Positions 1-8,911 are shown, numbered from the stretch's first letter. The stretch is 64,000 bases of DNA from Hasllibacter halocynthiae (GCF_003003095.1 NZ_PVTT01000002.1:868001-932000); one strand, 5' to 3'. Numbers and translations: made by a program. Notes: a model not told the origin generated them from the sequence alone.

Positions 1-204
1 GAAATAGCCGTAGATGCCGTGATCCAGCATCCCCTGCAGAGCGTCCTGGATCACCTCTGGGGGGCGGAACTCCATGTCCGCCACCCACATGGCGATGCCG
101 TCCTCCGGCGGGACGCCGTAGATCGGCTCCATCATGTCCCACTTCACGCAGTGGGTGCCGCGGCGGTCGATGATCGTGTCGAAGCGGGGATCGTGATCTG
201 TCAT
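1..204 (-). CDS. MalY/PatB-type PLP-dependent C-S lyase, N-terminal part
   Basis: Only the first 68 codons are inside the window; the gene continues beyond base 1. The reverse-strand translation opens MTDHDPRFDTIIDRRGT and continues with HCVKWD and MWVADMEF, the N-terminal pattern of MalY/PatB aminotransferase-fold enzymes (cystathionine beta-lyase type). Such enzymes use pyridoxal phosphate to cleave C-S bonds of cystathionine or cysteine conjugates in the cytosol. The PLP lysine lies outside the window, so activity cannot be checked here. A fold-type I aminotransferase of another specificity is the main alternative. Confidence 0.82.
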   Translation of the reverse strand, partial: MTDHDPRFDTIIDRRGTHCVKWDMMEPIYGVPPEDGIAMWVADMEFRPPEVIQDALQGMLDHGIYGYF

Positions 205-235
205 CCGTTCCGAATGGTGGGGCCGGATGCGGAGG

Positions 236-439
236 TCAATCCGGGGGCAGGGCGAAGAGGTCCTCGACCCGGGCGCCGAGCGCGGCTGCGAGGCGCAGCG
301 CTAGCTCGGTGGAGGGGACGAAGACGCCGTTCTCGATCGTGTTCACCGTCTTGCGGGAGACCCCGACCGCATCGGCGAGGGCGGCCTGCGTCAGCCCGGC
401 CGCTTCCCTGTGCGCGCGCAGGCGCACGATCAGCCTCAC
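236..439 (-). CDS. small XRE/Cro-type helix-turn-helix regulator
   Basis: A 67-residue protein that is almost entirely one Cro/C1-type DNA-binding domain. The HTH runs [21 protein letters not shown] (split about residues 16-36), followed by a conserved [14 protein letters not shown] helix. It starts with GTG, which overlaps the stop of the upstream membrane-protein gene as GTGA, so the two are probably translationally coupled. Stand-alone regulators of this size often sit next to a small membrane protein with four helices and may control their own pair. The target is unknown. Confidence 0.85.
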   Translation of the reverse strand: MRLIVRLRAHREAAGLTQAALADAVGVSRKTVNTIENGVFVPSTELALRLAAALGARVEDLFALPPD

Positions 440-849
440 CCGCGCGCCCGCCTCGCCTCGGCGATCAGCACCAGCACGAAAGGCACCGCCGCCGCCAGGA
501 AGCCGATCATCGGAACGTAGCGGTCGTATCCCATCCCGATCGCCTCCGGCCCCCAGCCGATCGAGGCGAACGCGCCGACCGCGGCCCAGTAGCCGGCCGC
601 CTGCGCCCTGAGCCAGAGGGCCGTCGCGCCCTCGTCATGCGCGGCCTCGACGGCGGCGCGCGGCAGCGCGAAGGCCGCCACGAAGACCAGCGCGGCGGTC
701 CCCAGCCCGAAGGCGAGCGACGCCCAGGCCGGCACCCGGTCCAGCAGCCCCGCCGCCCCGAGCCCGGCGAAGAGGAGGAAGGCCGCCCCTAGGACGGCGT
801 AGGCCCCCAGGCGGATCATCTCGGCGGCGCGTTCGGCGGGGCGGGGCAT
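436..849 (-). CDS. small four-helix membrane protein, function unknown
   Basis: A 137-residue protein beginning [15 protein letters not shown]. The start is chosen because a good AGGAGG Shine-Dalgarno lies about six bases upstream (856-861 on the reverse strand). Hydrophobic stretches suggest four membrane-spanning helices: around residues 12-30, 38-58, 75-95 and 112-132. I recognise no enzymatic motif. It overlaps the XRE regulator downstream by four bases, so they form a two-gene operon. This pairing of a small integral membrane protein with an XRE regulator is common, but its role is mostly undefined. Confidence 0.7.
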   Translation of the reverse strand: MPRPAERAAEMIRLGAYAVLGAAFLLFAGLGAAGLLDRVPAWASLAFGLGTAALVFVAAFALPRAAVEAAHDEGATALWLRAQAAGYWAAVGAFASIGWGPEAIGMGYDRYVPMIGFLAAAVPFVLVLIAEARRARG

Positions 850-864
850 GGCGGGCCTCCTGGC

Positions 865-914
865 GTAACCTGCGGATTGCATGTTCCCAGCCTGGAGGGT
901 AACGTCAAGGTTAC
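865..914. promoter_or_regulatory. candidate operator: inverted repeat GTAAC-N6-GTTAC
   Basis: In the 114-base divergent region between the membrane protein and def, bases 899-914 form a perfect inverted repeat with GTAAC and GTTAC arms around a six-base spacer. A further GTAACC half-site lies at 865-870. The repeat would fit a dimeric regulator (MerR- or TetR-like sites have this form), possibly the adjacent XRE protein. This is inference from symmetry only. Confidence 0.35.
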
Positions 915-963
915 ACGCCGCGCCCCGATTGCGCCTTGGCGCCTCGCCGCCTATCTCCCCTTC

Positions 964-1491
964 ATGGCGATCCGACCGATCCTCCTGCACCCGGATTCCC
1001 GGCTCAAGAAGCGCGCCGCCCCGATCGGCGTGCCCACGAACGCGCACCGCGCCTTGGCCGAGGACATGCTGGCCACCATGTACGACGCGCCGGGCATCGG
1101 CCTTGCCGCGCCGCAGGTCGGCGTGCTCGAGCGGATGATCGTCATGGACTGCGAGAAGGAGGAGGGCGCGACGCCCCGCCCCCTCGTCTTGATCGACCCG
1201 GAGATCGCCTGGTCCTCCGAGGAGCGGAACGTCTACGAGGAAGGGTGCCTCTCCATACCCGAGCAGTTCGCCGACGTGGAGCGGCCCTCGGCCGTGACCG
1301 TCCGATGGACCGATCCCGGCGGCGAACGGCGGGAGGAGACTTTCGACGGTCTGTGGGCGACCTGCGTGCAGCACGAGATCGACCATCTCGACGGGGTGCT
1401 CTTCATCGACCACGTGGGCCCGATGAAGCGCCAGCTCATCACGCGCAAGGCGCTGAAGATGAAGAAGGAACGCGCGAGGGAGGCGTCCTGA
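964..1491 (+). CDS. def: peptide deformylase
   Basis: Removes the formyl group from the N-terminal methionine of nascent proteins in the cytosol. The 175-residue protein has all three active-site motifs: GIGLAAPQ (44-51), EGCLS (about 93-97, with the metal-ligand Cys) and QHEIDHLDG (136-144, with two His ligands and the catalytic Glu). Length is normal for a type I deformylase. The start MAIRPILLHPD matches the family; an upstream in-frame ATG near 877 would add a non-conserved extension. It is first of three tandem deformylase paralogues followed by fmt, an operon handling both ends of the formylation cycle, and is likely the main active copy. Confidence 0.95.
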   Translation: MAIRPILLHPDSRLKKRAAPIGVPTNAHRALAEDMLATMYDAPGIGLAAPQVGVLERMIVMDCEKEEGATPRPLVLIDPEIAWSSEERNVYEEGCLSIPEQFADVERPSAVTVRWTDPGGERREETFDGLWATCVQHEIDHLDGVLFIDHVGPMKRQLITRKALKMKKERAREAS

Positions 1492-1495
1492 GCCC

Positions 1496-1945
1496 TTGCC
1501 CGTCCGCCCGATCGTCCTTCATCCCGACGAACGCCTCCGTGCGGTCTGCGCGCCCGTGGGCGCGGTGACGGGGCAGGTGCGGGCGCTAGCCGACGACCTT
1601 CTGGAGACGATGTACGACGCGGGTGGAAGGGGTCTCGCGGCGCCGCAGGTCGGGGTGCTGCGCCGACTGTTCGTGATGGACGTCGGCTGGAAGGACGGCG
1701 AGGCCGCGCCCGTCGTGATGGTCGACCCGGAGGTGCTGGACCTCTCCGAGGCGCGAGGCGGGACCGAGGAGGCGTGCCTCTCGATCCCCGGCGAGCCGCG
1801 CCGGGTGATGCGTCCTTCGGAGGTGACGATGGCCTGGACCGCCTTTGGGGGCGAGCGGGTCCACCGCCGCCTGCGGGGCATGGAAGCGCGCTGCGCCCAG
1901 CACGAGCTGGACCATCTGGACGGCGTGCTGATCCTCGACCGATGA
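1496..1945 (+). CDS. peptide deformylase paralogue 2
   Basis: A 149-residue deformylase-family protein, shorter at the C terminus than the first copy. Motif 1 is GRGLAAPQ, motif 2 is EACLS (Ala replaces the usual Gly but the Cys ligand is kept) and motif 3 is QHELDHLDG, so metal ligands and the catalytic Glu are intact and activity is plausible. It probably starts with TTG four bases after the first def stop; this is the only start giving the conserved [11 protein letters not shown] opening. Its stop overlaps the ATG of the third copy as ATGA. Substrate preference relative to copy 1 is unknown. Confidence 0.85.
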   Translation: MPVRPIVLHPDERLRAVCAPVGAVTGQVRALADDLLETMYDAGGRGLAAPQVGVLRRLFVMDVGWKDGEAAPVVMVDPEVLDLSEARGGTEEACLSIPGEPRRVMRPSEVTMAWTAFGGERVHRRLRGMEARCAQHELDHLDGVLILDR

Positions 1946-2439
1946 GCGGCTTCGTTCCCTGGCCAGCCCCCGTGCTCCGCTCGCCCGCCGCCCCGGTGGG
2001 CGAGGTGACGGAGGAGCATCGCGACATCTGGGACCGGATGGTCGAGGCGATGGAGGCGATGCCTGGCGTGGGCCTCGCGGCGCCGCAGATCGGGATCGGG
2101 TTGCGCCTGGCCGTCGTGGATGCCTCGGAGGGGCGAGGGCGGGCCGTGCGCTTGGCGGATCCGGAGATCGTGCGAACCTGGGAGGGCGAGGCGACGCACT
2201 GGGAGGGCTCGCCCAACGTCCGCGGCCGGGACGGAAGGATGCTGGGCGCCGAGGTCACGCGGCCCGCACGGATCGAGGTGGCCTTCACCGACGAGCGGAA
2301 CAGACGCCTCTCCAAAGGGTTCGACGGGATCTGGGCGGCGTCCGTCCAGCACCAGATCGACCATCTCGATGGGCGCATGTTCTTCGACCGGCTGTCGCGG
2401 ACGCGGCGGCACATGCTCTTGCGGAAGGCACGGCGATGA
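1942..2439 (+). CDS. degenerate peptide deformylase-like protein (paralogue 3)
   Basis: A 165-residue protein with the deformylase fold signature GVGLAAPQ and a recognisable third motif, but key residues are changed. The EGCLS motif reads EGSPNV (88-93), so the metal-ligand Cys is replaced by Ser. The HEXXH motif reads HQIDH (137-141), so the catalytic Glu is replaced by Gln. In characterised deformylases these positions are essential, so this copy is probably not a normal deformylase. The reading frame is intact, overlaps copy 2 (ATGA) and overlaps fmt (ATGA), so it is maintained as part of the operon. A regulatory or binding role is possible. Confidence 0.85.
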   Translation: MSGFVPWPAPVLRSPAAPVGEVTEEHRDIWDRMVEAMEAMPGVGLAAPQIGIGLRLAVVDASEGRGRAVRLADPEIVRTWEGEATHWEGSPNVRGRDGRMLGAEVTRPARIEVAFTDERNRRLSKGFDGIWAASVQHQIDHLDGRMFFDRLSRTRRHMLLRKARR

Positions 2440-3350
2440 GGATCGCGTTCATGGGTACGCCGGAGTTCTCCGTTCCCGCGCTGGAGGCGCTGGTGGAGGC
2501 CGGGCACGAGGTGGCGGCGGTCTATTCGCAGCCGCCCCGAAAGGCGGGACGCGGCCAGCGCGAGCGCCCCTCGCCCGTCCATGCTCGTGCCGACGCGCTG
2601 GGGCTGAAGGTGTGGACTCCCCGCACCTTGCGCGACGAGGGCGAGCAGGCCGTCTTCGCCGCGCTGGGATGCGACGTGGCGGTCGTGGTGGCCTATGGTC
2701 TGATCCTGCCCAGGCCCGTCCTCGAAGCGCCCAGGCAGGGATGCCTGAACATCCACGCCTCCCTCCTGCCGCGCTGGCGGGGAGCGGCGCCGATCCACCG
2801 GGCCGTGATGGCCGGGGACTCGGAGACTGGCGTCTGCATCATGCGGATGGAGGAGGGGCTGGATACCGGACCGGTCCTCCTGCGCGAGGCGATCCGGATC
2901 GGCGAGACGGACACGACCGGGGACGTGTCGGACCGGCTGTCCGGGATGGGCGCGCGGATGATCGCCGAGGCGCTGGAGCGGCTGCCGGACCTCGCGGAGG
3001 CGCCGCAGGGGGAGGAAGGGGTCACCTACGCGGCCAAGGTGGAGAAGGCCGAAACGCCTATCGACTGGCTGCGCCCGGCGGGTGATGTCGCCCGTCATGC
3101 CAACGGCCTGGCCCCGTTCCCCGGCGCCTGGACCGTTCGCGGCGGCAGGCGCCTCAAGCTCCTGCGCGCGCGTGCCGTTCCCGGCGAGGGAGTGCCCGGC
3201 ACGGCCCTTGCCCGGCCCGGGCTGCGCGTCGCCTGCGGCACGGGCGTGGTGGAACTCCTGGAGATTCAGGCGGAGGGGCGTGCGAAGCAGGACGCGGCCG
3301 CCTATCTGCACGGAAATCCCGTCGCGCCGGGCGACGTCTTCGGAGGATAG
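2436..3350 (+). CDS. fmt: methionyl-tRNA formyltransferase
   Basis: Transfers the formyl group of 10-formyl-tetrahydrofolate to initiator Met-tRNA. The 304-residue protein opens [19 protein letters not shown] and carries the catalytic signature [16 protein letters not shown] (about 107-122). A C-terminal tRNA-contacting domain starts around residue 205. Length and order of motifs are normal. It overlaps the third deformylase-like gene by four bases, placing formylation and deformylation in one transcript. Confidence 0.96.
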   Translation: MRIAFMGTPEFSVPALEALVEAGHEVAAVYSQPPRKAGRGQRERPSPVHARADALGLKVWTPRTLRDEGEQAVFAALGCDVAVVVAYGLILPRPVLEAPRQGCLNIHASLLPRWRGAAPIHRAVMAGDSETGVCIMRMEEGLDTGPVLLREAIRIGETDTTGDVSDRLSGMGARMIAEALERLPDLAEAPQGEEGVTYAAKVEKAETPIDWLRPAGDVARHANGLAPFPGAWTVRGGRRLKLLRARAVPGEGVPGTALARPGLRVACGTGVVELLEIQAEGRAKQDAAAYLHGNPVAPGDVFGG

Positions 3351-3352
3351 CG

Positions 3353-3613
3353 ATGTTCCTGGGTCTGTTCGGCAGCGTCGTGATCGCCGGGATCGTCGGA
3401 TACTTGGCCGAGAAGTGGGGCTGGACGCATAACGGGATCCTTCCCTCCATTGTGATCGCGGTGGGGGGCGTGTTCCTTCTCTACTTCGTGCGGATCATGT
3501 TCGGGCTGCGGATCGGCTCGCCCGGGGTGGATGCGATCATCGGCGCCGTCGGGGCGCTCGCGCTGATCCCGACGGAGGCGTCCTATCGCCGTAAGCAGCG
3601 GAAACGGCGCTGA
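3353..3613 (+). CDS. small membrane protein downstream of fmt
   Basis: An 86-residue protein, two bases after the fmt stop and therefore probably co-transcribed. It has two or three hydrophobic segments (residues about 1-17, 27-50 and 60-76), a GxxG-rich character and a strongly basic tail (RRKQRKRR). The glycine-rich helices faintly recall small GlsB/YeaQ-type proteins, but I do not see the defining motifs. Function unknown. Confidence 0.7.
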   Translation: MFLGLFGSVVIAGIVGYLAEKWGWTHNGILPSIVIAVGGVFLLYFVRIMFGLRIGSPGVDAIIGAVGALALIPTEASYRRKQRKRR

Positions 3614-3730
3614 CGCGGGGGGCTCGCGGCGAGGGCCACGCTGCCGGAGGATGCGCCGCCCGGCGGTCCCCGAACCGATGACGGGGGCCTTAGGCGCGGC
3701 CCCGGCACGGCTCGCCCTCGGACGGGCCCG

Positions 3731-5107
3731 CTAGGCGGGGCCGGACAGGGGAAGGTCGTACAAGGTCGTGCCCTCGACGCCGACGACGCTGCGCAGCCGG
3801 TCCTCGGAGGCCGCGCAGCCGAGAAGGTCCGCGGCCAGTTCGGAGCGCAGCTCGACCAGCTGGGCCTGCCGGTCGTAGAACGCCTCCTCGTTGTCGAGAA
3901 GCTCGGCGATGCGCCGGGTCCCCAACTCGAGGTATTGGTCGCGGTAGATCCCGCGGGCCTCGCCCAGAAGGTCGATTTGGCTCTGAAGAAGGGCGATCCG
4001 CTGCTCGGCGGCGGCGATGTCGCGCAGCCGGCCGCGGGTTCGCAGCACCGTTTCGCGCCGCGCCGCGGCGACCGCGGCTTCGGCGGCCTCGCGCTCGGCC
4101 AGGGCGGCATCGGCGGCGGCGGAGAGCGCTCCGCCCCTCAGCAGGTCGGAATCCACCGAGACGTCGAGGCCCATCCGCATGCGGCCATCGCCCTCGGTCC
4201 GCCGTGCGACGGGTTCGACCGACAGGCTGGGCAGACGCGCGGCCTCGGCATCGGCCAGCGCCAGATCGGCCTTGGCGAGACGCAGCCGCGCGACGAGGAC
4301 ATCGCCGGCGTCGTCGGGTGCGGCGCAGCTCTCAGGCCGGATGGCGGGCACCGTGCCGCCGCGCGACTGGCCGGTCAGCACCGCGAGGCGGTCGCGCGCC
4401 TCGGCGAGCGCGAGCTCGGCGTCCCGGGCCTCGAACCGGGCGGCGCGAACGCGGATGCGGGTCTCCAAAAGGTCCGAGCGCGGCGCGGCGCCGATCGCGG
4501 TGCGCTCCGCGATGCGGTCCTGAAGGGTCTCCATGGCAGCGACTTGGTCCTCTCGCACCTCCAGCAGGCGGACGTTGGCGCGCACCGCGTCATAGGCGAC
4601 CAGGATCTCGACGATGGCCTCGTCCACCGCTTCCTGGAACGTGACGTAGCCGATCCGCATGTCCATGTCGGAGGCGGTGACGGCCCGCCCGGTCCGGCCG
4701 AAATCGACGAGAAGCTGGCGCCCGCGCAGCTCGGCGCCCGCCGCGCGGCTGGCCGCGTCGCCGACACCCCCGCCGATCGACAGCCCGAGGGCCGGGAAGC
4801 GGGCGGCACGCTGGATGCGGATCGCGTCGGCGGCGGCTGCGACCTCGCCAGCGGCGGTCCTGACCTCCGGGCTGAGGGACAGACCGGTCCGGACCACGGC
4901 GCGGGCGTCGTCCCCTTCCGCCGCGACGAGCGGCGTGAGGCCCTCCGTCCGCGCGATGAGCCTCGCCTCCAGACCGTCTGGCGCCGGAAGGGAGCACGCC
5001 CCCAGGATCACCGCCGCGGCGGCGGGCGCGAGGGTACGGCCCCGGCGTGCGGCCCGGGCGCCGGTCACGGTGCCCGGCGCCTGCCGCCGCGGACCACCGC
5101 TGCGCAT
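3731..5107 (-). CDS. TolC-like outer-membrane factor of the type I secretion system
   Basis: A 458-residue protein forming the last gene of the adhesin secretion operon. It starts MRSGGPRRQAPGTVTG and has a lipobox-like LGACSLPAP, suggesting an outer-membrane lipoprotein. The body is long amphipathic, Ala/Glu/Arg-rich helices arranged as two pseudo-repeats, typical of the TolC/CusC efflux-protein fold, with recurring LL-x-AR and LAxAEARDRLAVLTGQ-type segments. It would form the outer-membrane channel docking with the HlyD-type adaptor. Its start overlaps the end of the BamE-like gene by 43 bases. Starts further upstream in the frame lack conserved character. Confidence 0.85.
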   Translation of the reverse strand: MRSGGPRRQAPGTVTGARAARRGRTLAPAAAAVILGACSLPAPDGLEARLIARTEGLTPLVAAEGDDARAVVRTGLSLSPEVRTAAGEVAAAADAIRIQRAARFPALGLSIGGGVGDAASRAAGAELRGRQLLVDFGRTGRAVTASDMDMRIGYVTFQEAVDEAIVEILVAYDAVRANVRLLEVREDQVAAMETLQDRIAERTAIGAAPRSDLLETRIRVRAARFEARDAELALAEARDRLAVLTGQSRGGTVPAIRPESCAAPDDAGDVLVARLRLAKADLALADAEAARLPSLSVEPVARRTEGDGRMRMGLDVSVDSDLLRGGALSAAADAALAEREAAEAAVAAARRETVLRTRGRLRDIAAAEQRIALLQSQIDLLGEARGIYRDQYLELGTRRIAELLDNEEAFYDRQAQLVELRSELAADLLGCAASEDRLRSVVGVEGTTLYDLPLSGPA

Positions 5108-5499
5108 TGCGGACGCCTCCAGACCGTCTCCTCCACCCGGCCGGCCGCGTCGAAGTAGACCCGGTACTGACATACGAGGCGGTTCGCCTGGGGGTAGTCG
5201 AGTGAGAGGTCGTAGTTCCACGACCCGTCCGCATAGGCTGAGACGGGGCGGCCCAGCGCACGGACCAGATCGGCCTTCGTGCCGCCGACGCGGACCTGCC
5301 GGATCTGCGCGACGCTTCGCGGGATCCCCACGCGGGAGAAGGCGGCGTCCATGCTCTCGTAGGGGCGGGAGACACGGGGAAAGCCGCGATCGGGATCGAC
5401 AACGTCGAGCTCCGCGGCGGCGGGACCGGGAAGCGACGCGCCCCCGAACGCAATGGCGAGGCTGAGGGCGAGAGCGGCGGGAAGGCGGGTGGCGTTCAT
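5065..5499 (-). CDS. SmpA/OmlA (BamE)-like periplasmic protein in the secretion operon
   Basis: A 144-residue exported protein. The first ~29 residues are a signal peptide (MNATRLPAALALSLAIAFGG, ending near AAA). There is no Cys at the processing site, so it is likely soluble rather than a lipoprotein. The mature part contains GTKADLVRALGRPVSAY followed by WNYDLSL and YRVYFDAAGRVEETVWRRPQC, the pattern of SmpA/OmlA domains, whose best-known member BamE is part of the beta-barrel assembly machine. It sits between the HlyD adaptor gene and the TolC-like gene (overlapping the latter), so it probably helps fold or dock the outer-membrane channel or the adhesin. The family call is moderately sure; the role is inference. 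Confidence 0.65.
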   Translation of the reverse strand: MNATRLPAALALSLAIAFGGASLPGPAAAELDVVDPDRGFPRVSRPYESMDAAFSRVGIPRSVAQIRQVRVGGTKADLVRALGRPVSAYADGSWNYDLSLDYPQANRLVCQYRVYFDAAGRVEETVWRRPQCAAVVRGGRRRAP

Positions 5500-5549
5500 G
5501 TCTGGTTCCTTGTCGGAGGCCGCCGGCCGCAGGCCGCGCGGCGGTGGCA

Positions 5550-6722
5550 TCACCGTTCGCGAAGCGCCTCCTGCGCCCTGTTGAACGGCTTCACGAGGTA
5601 CTGCCACACGGTCTTCTCGCCCGTGCGGATGTCGACGGTGGCAATCATGCCCGGGGCGATGGGGAACTCGCGCCCGTCGGCGTTCACGAGGTGGTCCGCG
5701 GCGGTGCGGATGAACACCCGGTAGTAGACCTGCTCGGGCCGGACCTCGTCGCGGATCGTGTTGGGCGAGATCGTATCGACCACCCCCGCCAGCCCGCCGA
5801 AGATCGCGTAATCATAGGCGGATATCTTCACCGTCGCAGCTTGGCCGGGATGGATGAAGGCGATGTCGCGCGGCGAGATCCGCGCTTCGACCAGAAGCTC
5901 GTCCCCAGCGGGCACGATGGTCATGAGGCGACCGCCCGGGGGAACGACGCCGCCGATGGTGGTGACGGCGACGTCCTGCACCACGCCGCGCATCGGCGCG
6001 CGGAAGGTGAGGCGATCGACGGCGTCGCTGCGCCCCCGCATGACCGAGGACTGGACCTGCGCCTCCGCATTCACGCGCTGAAGCTCCTCGCCGGCCTGGA
6101 CCTGGCGGTCGGCGCGCAGACGGGCGATCTCGAGGCGAAGCTCGGAGGCCTCGCGCCGCAGGCGGATCAACTCGACGCGGCTCGAGGCGCCGGAGGCCTG
6201 CAGCCGCTCGGCGATCGAGACCTCCTCCTCGAGCAGGCCGAGCCCTTCGGTCAGGCCCGCGAGCCTGTCGGCAAGGCTCGTCCGGCGGGAGCGGAACAGC
6301 GCCCGCTCGTTGGCTCGCAGCTCGGCGAAGCGCGATCCGTCCAGCGCCGGCGGGAAGGTGACGACGTCGCGGTCGTCGATCTCGGCGCGCAGGCGGGCGG
6401 CGGCGGCGATCGCGGCATGGTAGCGCGCGGCCGCCTCCTCGACGTCCGACTCCGAACGGGTCGGATCGAGTTGCGCCACCACCTCGCCCGCCTCGACCAC
6501 ATCGCCCTCGGCGACGGCGAGCGAGGCGAGGATGCCCCCCTCGAGCGACTGGACGACCTGCTCGCGCGAGCTGGGAACCACTGTCCCCTGGCCGCTGGAA
6601 ACCTCGGCGAGGGGGAACCACCAAGCCCAGGCGAGGAACAGGACCAGCATCGCCGCGACGAGGTGGACGAGGCGACGTTCGCCGCGCCGGTCCTGCGGGC
6701 CGAAGTCGAGCGCGAGCGTCAT
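5550..6722 (-). CDS. HlyD-family periplasmic adaptor of type I secretion
   Basis: A 390-residue membrane-fusion protein. One N-terminal transmembrane helix (about 19-41) is followed by the barrel/lipoyl half-motif QGTVVPSSREQVVQSLEGG, a long coiled-coil hairpin (about 85-230, very rich in Ala, Arg, Glu and Leu), the second lipoyl half FRAPMRGVVQDVAV and a C-terminal beta domain ending TGEKTVWQYLVKPF, a characteristic ending of this family. It bridges the inner-membrane ABC transporter and the TolC-like channel. The ATG overlaps the ABC transporter stop as ATGA, indicating translational coupling. Confidence 0.93.
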   Translation of the reverse strand: MTLALDFGPQDRRGERRLVHLVAAMLVLFLAWAWWFPLAEVSSGQGTVVPSSREQVVQSLEGGILASLAVAEGDVVEAGEVVAQLDPTRSESDVEEAAARYHAAIAAAARLRAEIDDRDVVTFPPALDGSRFAELRANERALFRSRRTSLADRLAGLTEGLGLLEEEVSIAERLQASGASSRVELIRLRREASELRLEIARLRADRQVQAGEELQRVNAEAQVQSSVMRGRSDAVDRLTFRAPMRGVVQDVAVTTIGGVVPPGGRLMTIVPAGDELLVEARISPRDIAFIHPGQAATVKISAYDYAIFGGLAGVVDTISPNTIRDEVRPEQVYYRVFIRTAADHLVNADGREFPIAPGMIATVDIRTGEKTVWQYLVKPFNRAQEALRER

Positions 6723-8911
6723 GCCGCGACCCTTCCCCGGCGCAGCCGGTCCAGCACCTCGTCCTTCGGTCCGTCCAGGGCCACGCCGCCGGCGTTCAGC
6801 ACGACGAGGCGGTCGACGATCCGCAGCACGGCGGGTCTGTGGGTGGCGATGACGAGCGTGGCATCCGGCGTGTCGCGCAGGGCGTCGATGACGGCGTTCT
6901 CGGCGACCTCGTCCAGCGCGGCGGTCGGCTCGTCCAGCAGGAGGACGCGCGGGTCGCGCAGCAGCATCCGCGCCAGCAGGAGGCCTTGCCTCTGCCCTCC
7001 CGACAGCCCCAGGCCGCCTTCCTGGATCGGGTGGTCCAGCCCATCGGGCAGGTTCCGGACGAACGCGGCGAGCGACAGATCCTCGAGCTTGGCCATGATC
7101 GCCGCGTCGTCGGCGAGCGGGGCGCCGAGCACGAGGTTCTCGCGCAGCGTTCCATGGAACAGCCGCGCGTCCTGCCTCACGAGGCCGACGTCGCGCCGGA
7201 CGTCGGCGGGATCCAGAAGGCCCATGGAGACGTCGTCGAGCCGCAGCTCGCCGGAAAGCGGCTCGAGAAGGCCGCCCAGGCCCGCGAGGAGCGTCGACTT
7301 GCCGGACCCGTTGCGCCCCAGGAGCGCGATCCGCTCGCCCGGCTCGATCCGCAGGTCCGGCACGGCGAGGACCGGGGCCTCGGGGGCATGGCCGAAGGTC
7401 GCGGCTTTGAGGGCGAAGCGCCCTTCGATGACCGGCCTGTGGATGCGCTGCGTCCCTGCCGGCAGGTCGACCGGCAGGGCGAGGATGCGATCCAGCGCCT
7501 CGCGCGCGACGCGCGCCTGCTGCCAGCGGTTCACGATCTGCGTCACCGAGGTCAGTGGCGCGAGCATCCGCGAGGACAGCATGGAGGCGGCGACGAGGAC
7601 GCCGGTGCTCATCTCGCCAACCATGACGAGGGGCGCCCCGAAATAGACCACGAGGACGAAGACGCCCCCCTGGACCGTCTGCGCCCAGCTCGAGAGGCGG
7701 GAGACGAGGTCGCGCAGGCGGATCGACGCGCCGGAGGTGACCTCGGTGTAGTGGTTCCACTGATCCTGGAAGCGCGCCTCGGCCTGGAGCGACTTGATGT
7801 CGTCGAGCCCCTGGATCGCCTCGACCAGCATCGCGCCGCGCAGCGCGCCCTCCCGTGCGCTCGCCTCGGCGAGGCGCCGCAGCTTGTTCTGCGCGAGAAG
7901 GCCGGGCCCGATCAGCAGCGCCATCGCGGCGATGGGGATCCAGACCAGGCCGCCCGCGATATGGTAGAAGAGCGCGCAGAACAGGAAGAAGAACGGCAGG
8001 TCCGCCATCGCGGTCACGGTGGTCGAGGCCATCATCTCGCGCACGTGCTCGAGCTCGCGGATCTGGGCGATGAACGTTCCGGTCGCGCGCGGGCGGGCGG
8101 TGTTGCGGACGCGCAACGCGTGGCCGAACACCCGGTCCGAGATGCGCAGGTCGGCCGCGCGCCCGGCCGCGTCGGTGATGCGGCTGCGCGCGACCTTCAT
8201 GGAGAAGCCGAGCAGCACGGCGATGGCCACGCCCCCGAAGAGGACGTGAAGGGTCGGCATCGACTGACTGGGCACGACCCGGTCGTAGACCTGCATGGAG
8301 AAGAGGATGCCCGCCATGGCCAGCAGGTTGGTCACCAGCGAGGCGGCCATCACCGCCCGATAGGGCGCGAGGTCGGCCAGCACGATCTCGCGCAGCCAGT
8401 CGGGCCGCCAGGGCCGGGCGTAGTCCTCGACGCGGCTGTCGCGGGCGGCCGCGGCCGGGCGAAGCACGTAAGCTTCGCGGATGGTCCGCGCGAGCGTGGG
8501 CGCGTCGACGGGGGTCGCGAGGCCTCCGTCGCCGCCGAAGGCGACCGTGAAGCCGTCCGGCGTCCGGGCCTCGATCACGCCGACCGCCCTGCCCTCGAAC
8601 GTCGCGAGGACCGGCAGGCGCACCCCGGCGAACGCGGCGGCGGAGCCGGGCAGGCGCTCGACTAGAAGGCCGGCGGATCGGGCGAGGCGTCGGATCTGGT
8701 CCGCCTCGCCAGCCCAGGCGAGGTCCAGGCGCATACGTTCGGGCGAGACGCCGATGCGGTAGTGGCGCGCGATCCGCAGGACCGAGGCCAGCCAATCGGC
8801 GCCGGGTGGGCGCGGCGGCGCTTCCGCGGCGGCAGGGCCCTCCCCGGCCCCGACCTCTCCCGGAGGGGCCGGATCCGTCGCCGCGGCCGGCTTGGCGTGC
8901 CCCGCGTTCAC
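6719..8911 (-). CDS. type I secretion ABC transporter (LapB-like) with C39-like domain
   Basis: A 730-residue transporter that energises export of the adjacent giant adhesin. The N-terminal region (about 40-160) looks like a peptidase C39-like domain but contains no Cys, so it should be a non-proteolytic substrate-docking domain, as in RTX/adhesin exporters. A transmembrane domain follows (about 165-450). The ATPase domain has Walker A GRNGSGKST (about 530-540), signature LSGGQRQG (about 635) and Walker B VLLLDEPTAALDE (about 655). The GTG start overlaps the adhesin stop as GTGA. An upstream extension to 9022 would lie inside the adhesin gene and is not conserved in character. Confidence 0.93.
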   Translation of the reverse strand: MNAGHAKPAAATDPAPPGEVGAGEGPAAAEAPPRPPGADWLASVLRIARHYRIGVSPERMRLDLAWAGEADQIRRLARSAGLLVERLPGSAAAFAGVRLPVLATFEGRAVGVIEARTPDGFTVAFGGDGGLATPVDAPTLARTIREAYVLRPAAAARDSRVEDYARPWRPDWLREIVLADLAPYRAVMAASLVTNLLAMAGILFSMQVYDRVVPSQSMPTLHVLFGGVAIAVLLGFSMKVARSRITDAAGRAADLRISDRVFGHALRVRNTARPRATGTFIAQIRELEHVREMMASTTVTAMADLPFFFLFCALFYHIAGGLVWIPIAAMALLIGPGLLAQNKLRRLAEASAREGALRGAMLVEAIQGLDDIKSLQAEARFQDQWNHYTEVTSGASIRLRDLVSRLSSWAQTVQGGVFVLVVYFGAPLVMVGEMSTGVLVAASMLSSRMLAPLTSVTQIVNRWQQARVAREALDRILALPVDLPAGTQRIHRPVIEGRFALKAATFGHAPEAPVLAVPDLRIEPGERIALLGRNGSGKSTLLAGLGGLLEPLSGELRLDDVSMGLLDPADVRRDVGLVRQDARLFHGTLRENLVLGAPLADDAAIMAKLEDLSLAAFVRNLPDGLDHPIQEGGLGLSGGQRQGLLLARMLLRDPRVLLLDEPTAALDEVAENAVIDALRDTPDATLVIATHRPAVLRIVDRLVVLNAGGVALDGPKDEVLDRLRRGRVAA

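Noticed and set aside
877-963. Upstream start for the first deformylase
   Set aside because: It would add 29 non-conserved residues across the divergent regulatory region; MAIRPILLHPD is the family start.
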